Of a stretch of DNA of 64,000 nucleotides, positions 59,097 through 64,000 are shown in pieces. Both the position numbers and the translations under genes were made by a program. Numbering within the stretch: position 1 is the first letter of the stretch; the number at the start of each line of letters is the position of its first letter. Under the pieces are notes generated by a model. It saw only the letters and a program-made list of their open reading frames with translations, made no database searches and was not told the DNA's origin. The DNA lies in contig CAYWYJ010000003.1 in NCBI GenBank assembly GCA_964462635.1, positions 1-64,000 on the forward strand. Reading direction: 5' to 3'. Source of the stretch: JBFMAI01 sp964462635 (lineage in GTDB: Bacteria; Planctomycetota; Phycisphaerae; UBA1845; Fen-1342).

Positions 59097-60593
59097 ATGG
59101 ACCGGACGCGGCTCAGGTTGGTCATCTGGACCGGGGTGGTGTTTCTGCCCTGGCTGACCACAGCCTCGGCCGATCCGCCGGATTTCGATTGCCGGGCCAC
59201 GCTCGCCACGCCGCTGACGGCGGGAGTGGGCGGGTCGGGGGACCAGGCCGGCTTCGCCGTGGCGGCCGACGCAGACATGGCCTTGGTCGGTATTCCGCAG
59301 GATGACACCGGCCTGCCCAACACGGGCGCCGTCGGCGTCTTTCGCTTCGACGGCCGGGACTGGGTCCACGAAACCAAGCTCACCGCGCCCGCTCCCACGC
59401 AAGGTGCCCGGTTCGGCGCGGCGGTCGCGCTGTGGCGTGACACGGCGGTCGTCGGCGCCCCCGGGGCCGGCAAGGTGTACTTCCTGCACCGCACGCCCGC
59501 CGGTTGGGTCGAGGTCAGCGGCCACCGGCGCACCGGGGCCTTCGGTGACGCCGTGGCCATCCGCGAAGACGTGGCGGTGGTCGGGGCCCCGCTGGCCATG
59601 GCCCAGAACGTGACGTGCGGGACCGCGTACGTCTACCGCTGGAATGGCGCACAGTGGCGGGAGGAAGCGGAACTCGTCGCGGCGGACGCGCACGCGAATC
59701 AGCGTTTTGGCGACGCCGTCGCCGTCTGGGAGCGGACGCTGCTCATCGGCGCGGCGCAGGACGATGGCAGCGGCAACGCGACGGGAGCGGCCTACATCTT
59801 CGAGTGGGACGGGCACACCTGGACTCCGCGGGCCAAGCTCGTCGGCTGGGGCACCGAATGCTGCTCTTTCTTCGGCGAGGCGGTGGCCCTGCGCGACGAC
59901 GTGGCCATTTGCGGGGCCCGCCGGGCCGTCGGCCTCGCCCCGCTCTCCGGGGCGGCGTACGTGTTCCGCCGCACGGGGTCGACGTGGACGAACTGGACGA
60001 AGCTGGTTGGCTCCGACGGCGTGAGCTTCGACGATTTCGGCTGCGCGGTCGCCGTCGCGGGGCCGACGGCCGTCATTGGGGCGCGCCGCAACCGCGACGG
60101 CGGGATTCGCGCGGGGGCCGCGTATGTCTATCGGCGGTCCGGTTCGGGGTGGGCCGAACGCGCCAAGCTCATCTCCCCGGGCGGGGCCGACGGCGACTAC
60201 TTCGGGGCCGCGGTCGCCGTGTGCGGCGGGACCGTCGTCGTCGGGGCGTTTCAAGCCGACCCGTTCGGCTTCGACTCCGGGGCGGCGTACGCCTTTCAGG
60301 GTCTGGCCGACTGCACCGGTAATGGGCGGCCGGACGCGTGCGATATCGCGCTCGGGGTCAGCCTCGACCTCAACGGCAATGGCGTGCCCGACGAATGCGA
60401 GACGCCGGGCGATCTCAACTGCGACGGCCTGGCCGACAGCCGGGACGTGAGCGCGTTCGTGCTGGCGTTGTGCCACGCCAGCCGGTACGCGGAGGAGTAT
60501 CCCGATTGCCGGCGGCTGAACGCCGACGTGAATGGCGACGGCCTGGCCGACTTCGGCGACATCAATCCGTTCGTGGAACTGCTCACCAGATAG
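59097..60593 (+). CDS. Secreted FG-GAP/integrin-propeller-like protein with dockerin-like module
   Basis: 498 aa from ATG 59097 (frame open further upstream). Signal peptide ends A-S-A-D. Seven or so repeats of about 50 residues, each with A-V-A-V/L and V-V-G-A-P or I-G-A, then G-A-A-Y-V-F/Y-R-R, the FG-GAP propeller pattern. A calcium-rich linker (D-L-N-G-N-G-V-P-D-E-C) precedes a C-terminal dockerin-like pair (G-D-L-N-C-D-G-L-A-D and N-G-D-G-L-A-D-F-G-D-I-N-P-F). Probably a surface adhesin or enzyme-associated protein. Confidence 0.8.
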   Translation: MDRTRLRLVIWTGVVFLPWLTTASADPPDFDCRATLATPLTAGVGGSGDQAGFAVAADADMALVGIPQDDTGLPNTGAVGVFRFDGRDWVHETKLTAPAPTQGARFGAAVALWRDTAVVGAPGAGKVYFLHRTPAGWVEVSGHRRTGAFGDAVAIREDVAVVGAPLAMAQNVTCGTAYVYRWNGAQWREEAELVAADAHANQRFGDAVAVWERTLLIGAAQDDGSGNATGAAYIFEWDGHTWTPRAKLVGWGTECCSFFGEAVALRDDVAICGARRAVGLAPLSGAAYVFRRTGSTWTNWTKLVGSDGVSFDDFGCAVAVAGPTAVIGARRNRDGGIRAGAAYVYRRSGSGWAERAKLISPGGADGDYFGAAVAVCGGTVVVGAFQADPFGFDSGAAYAFQGLADCTGNGRPDACDIALGVSLDLNGNGVPDECETPGDLNCDGLADSRDVSAFVLALCHASRYAEEYPDCRRLNADVNGDGLADFGDINPFVELLTR

Positions 60594-60656
60594 GGACAGC
60601 GGCCCGTGTCGATGCGGCGGTGTACTGGAACCCCTTGCTCCCAGACTCGCTAACAG

Positions 60657-60717
60657 AACCCACCACGCGAGTGTTGGGACGGCCGGCCCCGCACTGGCGT
60701 GCGGGGTTCTGATCGGC
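60657..60717. repeat. Family D double-hairpin copy
   Basis: ACCCACCACGCGAGTGTTGGG followed by CCCCGCACTGGCGTGCGGGG then TTCTGATCGGC, downstream of the FG-GAP protein gene. Probably acts as a terminator for it. Confidence 0.6.
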
Positions 60718-60823
60718 GCTCCGAAGGAAGGGCGGCGGGAGGGCCCGGGCCCTGGGCGACACGGGTTCCCGGGCTCCCACCCGCAAGCCGACCCTATGTC
60801 GTTTTGCCGGCCCGCCCGCTTGT

Positions 60824-61513
60824 TCAGCGCACCGCCACGTTCACCAGCAGCGGTGCCAGCACGTTGAGTTTGCGTTGCCGCACAGTGGTGAAGCCGGCCG
60901 CGGTGAGCAGCGCCCGTATCTCCGACCACGGGGCATGGTGGACGTTCTTCTCCACCCACGCGACGGCGACGTCGAACACCGCCCAGCCGACCACGTTGTC
61001 GCGGAACCCGTCCACCAGCACGAGCAGGCCGCCGGGCCGCAGCACACGCCGGAACTCCCGCACCGCCGCGGCCTGATGCGGGTAGTGGTGAAACGAATGG
61101 CAGCACGTCACGACGTCGAACGACTGGTCCGCGAGCGGCAGCCGCTCGGCGTCGCCCACCACGACGTGCAGCTTGGGGCCCAGGGGCGAGGCGGCGATCT
61201 TCGCGGCCAGTTGGCGGGCCATCACGGGGGAATAGTCCAGCCCGACCAACCGTTCGGCCTGCGGCATCGCCGCCAGGACGTTGATGAGCGTGCCCGTGCC
61301 ACAGCCCACATCGAGCAGCCGGAACGTCGCCCGCCCGCCTTGGGTTTGCCAGCGGAGAATCTCCTCCTGGCACGCCCGCACCGCCGGAAAGAACGCCGGC
61401 TCGTTGAGCCACGAACGGTCGTAGCTCAAGGCCCACTGGTCAAAGTGCCGCCGGGCACGCCGACGGACGTGGGCGGAGCAGGCGGGCGGCGGGGTGGCGG
61501 TCGGATCGGTCAT
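60824..61513 (-). CDS. Class I SAM-dependent methyltransferase
   Basis: 229 aa. Motif I L-L-D-V-G-C-G-T-G-T near residue 70, an acidic residue after strand 2 (G-L-D-Y-S), motif II region F-D-V-V-T-C-C-H-S-F-H-H and the L-R-P-G-G-L-L-V-L motif are all present, so this is a Methyltransf_11-type enzyme. Substrate unknown: small-molecule (quinone, sterol-like) or protein. Confidence 0.88.
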   Translation of the reverse strand: MTDPTATPPPACSAHVRRRARRHFDQWALSYDRSWLNEPAFFPAVRACQEEILRWQTQGGRATFRLLDVGCGTGTLINVLAAMPQAERLVGLDYSPVMARQLAAKIAASPLGPKLHVVVGDAERLPLADQSFDVVTCCHSFHHYPHQAAAVREFRRVLRPGGLLVLVDGFRDNVVGWAVFDVAVAWVEKNVHHAPWSEIRALLTAAGFTTVRQRKLNVLAPLLVNVAVR

Positions 61514-62026
61514 GGGGTTCCTTGGGGTCGCGTTTCGTTCACGGTGGGACGATGGTCTCTCCGGAGTTCGGCCACGCTTGCGTCGCGAGGGATTGAGGGA
61601 TCAAGGGACTGAGGGATTGAGGCGCAGCGTTGCCCGAGACCGCAACCAAACGTAGCGGCCGGGCTCCGTACCGGCCGTCGGCCGCCGGGAGATCTTGTCG
61701 CGCCGCGACGAATCCGATCGTTTGTAGTGCAGCGCCGCCACGGTGCCGGTTGGTGACAGACGAATCGGACCCTCCCCCCACCCCCCACCTGGGGAGCATC
61801 GGCGTCCCGCCGGTTGCGAGGGCGAGAACGCGCCCGTCTCGACCCTCCCCCAACCCCTGCTCGCCACAGCGAGTCGCCGCGGCGACCTGAGAGGGCGGGG
61901 GTCGAGGGAGAGCTTCTAAACGACCGTGCGCGAACATGCGGCGCGGGAGGGCGACGCTCCTGCCGAGCCGCGGCTCGCCGGGAGGCTCGCGCTCTCCTCG
62001 CGCGGCGCCGAATCGCGCACGACCAT
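61514..62026. repeat. Intergenic region with several repeat families
   Basis: No gene. About 61640-61735 is a shortened family C copy (reverse). 61768-61905 contains family F elements (CCCTCCCCCCACCCCCCACC and CGAGTCGCCGCGGCGACC) around the GGGGAGCATCGGCGTCCCGC module also found tandemly at 5806-5880. 61944-61995 is a family E palindrome. Confidence 0.6.
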
Positions 62027-63028
62027 CTAGTCGCCATCGATCAGATTGCCCAGACCGCCGAGAATGCTGCCTTCGCCGGTGCTGCGCTTGCCGGGACCGC
62101 GGCCGGTGGCATGAATGCGGTCGGCCAGCCGGGCGAAGGGGAGCGACTGGAGCCACACGTCGCCGGGGCCGGTCAGCGCCGCGAAGAACAGGCCCTCGCC
62201 GCCGAACAGCGTGTTCTTGAAGCCGCCGACGAACTTGATGTCATATTCGATGGACGGCTGGAACGCGACGATGCAGCCCGTATCGACGCGCAAGGTCTCG
62301 CCCGCTTGCAGGCGCCGCTGACAGAGCGTGCCGCCGGCGTGAACGAAGGCGAGCCCGTCGCCCTTGAGTCGCTGAAGAATGAAGCCCTCCCCGCCGAAGA
62401 GCCCCGCGCCGAGCCGCTTGGTGAAGGCGATGCCGACCCGCACGCCGCGGGCCGCGCACAGGAACGAGTTCTTCTGGCACAACAGCTCGCCGCCGAGCTG
62501 CGCCAGGTCCATCGCGATGATCTTGCCGGGATAGGGCGCGGCAAAGGCGACCTGCTGCTTGCCAGGACCGTCCGCCGTGAACGTCGTCATGAACAGCGAC
62601 TCGCCGGTGAGCACGCGCTTGCCCGCGCTGAACACCTTCCCGAGCAGCCCTTGGTCGTCCGCGCTGGGGTCGCCCAGGCGGGTCTCCATGCGCACGCCGG
62701 GCGTCATGTACATCATGGCCCCCGCCTCGGCGATGACCATTTCGCCCGGGTCGAGCTCGATCTCGACGAACTGCATGTCGTCGCCGGTGATGCGGTAGTC
62801 GATTTCGTCGCTGCGGCGGGCGACGGCAGCCGGCGGGCGGCAGACGGGCGCGTCGGGCGACAAGCGCAGCGCGGGAATGTGGCGGGCCGCGGTCCATGAG
62901 CTCATGCCCGGGCCGTAGACGAGCGTGTCGGCGCCTTGCAGCGTCGGCAGACGGTCGGTCAACTCGGACTGGGTGAGCGGCCCGACGGCTTTGCCGTTGT
63001 CCACGTAGTACCACTCGGCCCGTGGCAT
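62027..63028 (-). CDS. AIM24/TIGR00266-family protein with N-terminal GYF-like domain
   Basis: About 333 aa from ATG 63028. Residues 1-55 are a GYF_2/DUF4339 domain (W-Y-Y-V-D-N-G-K-A-V-G-P-L then S-S-W-T-A-A). Residues 80-310 are the AIM24-type beta-prism: A-M-M-Y-M-T-P-G-V, G-E-S-L-F-M-T-T-F, G-G-E-G-F-I-L-Q-R-L and a glycine-rich C-terminus. The role in bacteria is unclear; mitochondrial AIM24 is linked to MICOS. The GYF-like domain suggests a proline-rich partner. Confidence 0.8.
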   Translation of the reverse strand: MPRAEWYYVDNGKAVGPLTQSELTDRLPTLQGADTLVYGPGMSSWTAARHIPALRLSPDAPVCRPPAAVARRSDEIDYRITGDDMQFVEIELDPGEMVIAEAGAMMYMTPGVRMETRLGDPSADDQGLLGKVFSAGKRVLTGESLFMTTFTADGPGKQQVAFAAPYPGKIIAMDLAQLGGELLCQKNSFLCAARGVRVGIAFTKRLGAGLFGGEGFILQRLKGDGLAFVHAGGTLCQRRLQAGETLRVDTGCIVAFQPSIEYDIKFVGGFKNTLFGGEGLFFAALTGPGDVWLQSLPFARLADRIHATGRGPGKRSTGEGSILGGLGNLIDGD

Positions 63029-63080
63029 CGCGGTCCTGCCTCCGTTCCCCGACGGGGACTCCCCCAATCCGACCGCCGAC

Positions 63081-63620
63081 CTACAGCTCCTCCGGGGCCG
63101 GGTCGGAGTCGTTGTCCGGTTGCATGGTCGGCGGCGGGCGGTAGCGCCACTCATCGGACGCCGGCGCGGGCGACGCCTCCATGCGCGACTCGGGCTGCAC
63201 CGGTCGCGGGCGATAGGAGCTGGACTCCGGGGCCCTTTCGATCGGCGGCGGTTCCCACCGCGACTCGTCGGCCGGCGGGCGCACCTCGCGCGGCCGCCGA
63301 ATGATCTGGTTCGTCCCCACTTCGGCCGTCCGCACGATCAGGTACTCGGGGATGCTGACCGTGTTGTTCTTGCCCCAGAACTCGATCTTGTACAGGCGGA
63401 CGCCGTCCTCGACGGTCACACTGCAATCGTTGCCAAGGATGGACAACTTGTTGACCCGCGAGCCGCGCAGGATGGTCACCACGCTGCCGCTGCCGGTGAT
63501 CCCGACGTCGCCGAAGAACTGGTCCGCCCGCGACACGCCGTTGCCGACCAGCGGCGTGGACGCGCAGCCGACGGTCAGCAACAGCCCCGCCATCGACGCG
63601 ATGATCAAAGTGGTTCTCAT
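63081..63620 (-). CDS. Lipoprotein with DUF3060-like beta region and proline-rich tail
   Basis: 179 aa from ATG 63620. Lipobox L-L-T-V-G-C (Cys 19). Residues 40-95 form short strands (V-V-T-I-L-R-G-S-R-V-N-K-L-S-I-L-G-N-D-C-S-V-T-V-E-D), reminiscent of DUF3060-type beta-helical rungs. The last 80 residues are proline/arginine/serine-rich and probably unstructured, in keeping with a surface-attached stalk. Not assigned further. Confidence 0.65.
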   Translation of the reverse strand: MRTTLIIASMAGLLLTVGCASTPLVGNGVSRADQFFGDVGITGSGSVVTILRGSRVNKLSILGNDCSVTVEDGVRLYKIEFWGKNNTVSIPEYLIVRTAEVGTNQIIRRPREVRPPADESRWEPPPIERAPESSSYRPRPVQPESRMEASPAPASDEWRYRPPPTMQPDNDSDPAPEEL

Positions 63621-63755
63621 GCCGTCTCCTCGTTTCCAGACCCGTAACGCCCGCGTGTTCAGCCGCGCCACTCTCTGCTGCCCACGACGACCGCCGTCAG
63701 TGTACCGGCCGCGCGGCCGTCAAGCCAGTGCCGCGCGGGGCGCGCCGCGGCCGAC

Positions 63756-64000
63756 TCACTTCGCGTCCGAGCCCGCGACGGTCTCCTCGGCGCCGGCCTG
63801 AAGGTGCCGCAGGGTCCGACGCCGAAGCTGCGTCAGCGGCCGCGCGATCCAGCGGTGCAGGCGAATCCACACGCTAAGGCGCTCCACCGTTTGCCGCTGC
63901 GGCCCGGTGAGCTGGTCCGGGCGCAGCCGGCGCTTGTGCTTCAGGACGTGGTAGAGGTCACCGTGCTGAAACCGCGCCAGCAGCCAGCGCAGCGGAGCGA
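63756..64000 (-). CDS. C-terminal part of an unidentified protein (5' truncated)
   Basis: The last 81 codons of a minus-strand gene that starts beyond the window. The visible tail is highly basic and helical (R-L-R-P-D-Q-L-T-G-P-Q-R-Q near the middle, ending G-S-D-A-K-stop). No domain can be assigned. It could be a DNA- or RNA-binding protein, or a transposase tail, since basic C-termini are common in both. Confidence 0.5.
   Translation of the reverse strand, partial: APLRWLLARFQHGDLYHVLKHKRRLRPDQLTGPQRQTVERLSVWIRLHRWIARPLTQLRRRTLRHLQAGAEETVAGSDAK

Noticed and set aside
1..64000. tRNA, rRNA or riboswitch genes
   Set aside because: I looked for cloverleaf-like T-loop sequences and conserved rRNA stretches and saw none. 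This is by eye only and could miss a tRNA; a tRNAscan or Rfam run would settle it.

Overview
The window is a 64 kb, very GC-rich piece of a bacterial chromosome, most probably from a Planctomycetota metagenome assembly. There is one 10-N gap, inside atpA. The lineage call rests on secreted proteins carrying a dockerin-like module with a repeated 'DINPF' core, a PEP-CTERM protein, sulfatase-modifying-factor (FGE/SUMF1)-fold proteins, sigma/anti-sigma pairs and an AtpA insertion. A Phycisphaerae-like member is my best guess, not a proven one.

Layout. 1-7110 is a division/cell-wall cluster: ftsI (5' cut), murE, murF, mraY, ftsW, with no murD between mraY and ftsW. 7197-10655 holds a glycosyltransferase, a translationally coupled radical SAM protein and a secreted/lipoprotein beta-propeller-like protein. 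11078-21308 (minus strand) is the most interesting block. A corrinoid protein and an MttB-family methyltransferase flank a 1290-residue secreted dockerin protein and a full diversity-generating retroelement (DGR). The DGR has a secreted FGE-fold target with its variable repeat (VR), an Avd-like accessory gene, a DGR-type reverse transcriptase, and an adenine-rich template repeat (TR). All 14 substitutions I count between TR and VR fall on TR adenines. The VR also lacks one adenine, which frameshifts the target's last codons. The MttB gene carries two in-frame TAA codons.

21696-24451 encodes an ECF sigma factor, its likely anti-sigma factor and a lipoprotein. 24628-32862 is the F1Fo ATP synthase operon in the order atpZ-like, atpI-like, B, E, F, H, A, G, D, with no atpC. 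Several of its gene gaps hold small mobile-looking elements, and one of these carries a four-helix-bundle (23S-IVS family) protein gene. 33171-46994 carries DUF72, PEP-CTERM, an ABC exporter pair, a beta-CASP nuclease, a CPBP protease, a POT peptide transporter, a DUF4091/CBM9-like lipoprotein coupled to a Gfo/Idh-like protein, and purC. 47145-52350 has small cytosolic proteins, a second sigma/anti-sigma pair and two Ala/Ser/Gly-rich repeat proteins. 52735-53854 is prfB with a programmed +1 frameshift. 54370-60593 is a run of secreted proteins, several dockerin-tagged. The end holds a methyltransferase, an AIM24-like protein, a lipoprotein and a cut-off gene.

A second theme is intergenic repeats. 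I see at least eight families of short palindromic or inverted-repeat elements spread over the whole window. Some supply the last codons of neighbouring genes (atpA, atpF, sigma factor). No tRNA, rRNA or CRISPR array was recognised.
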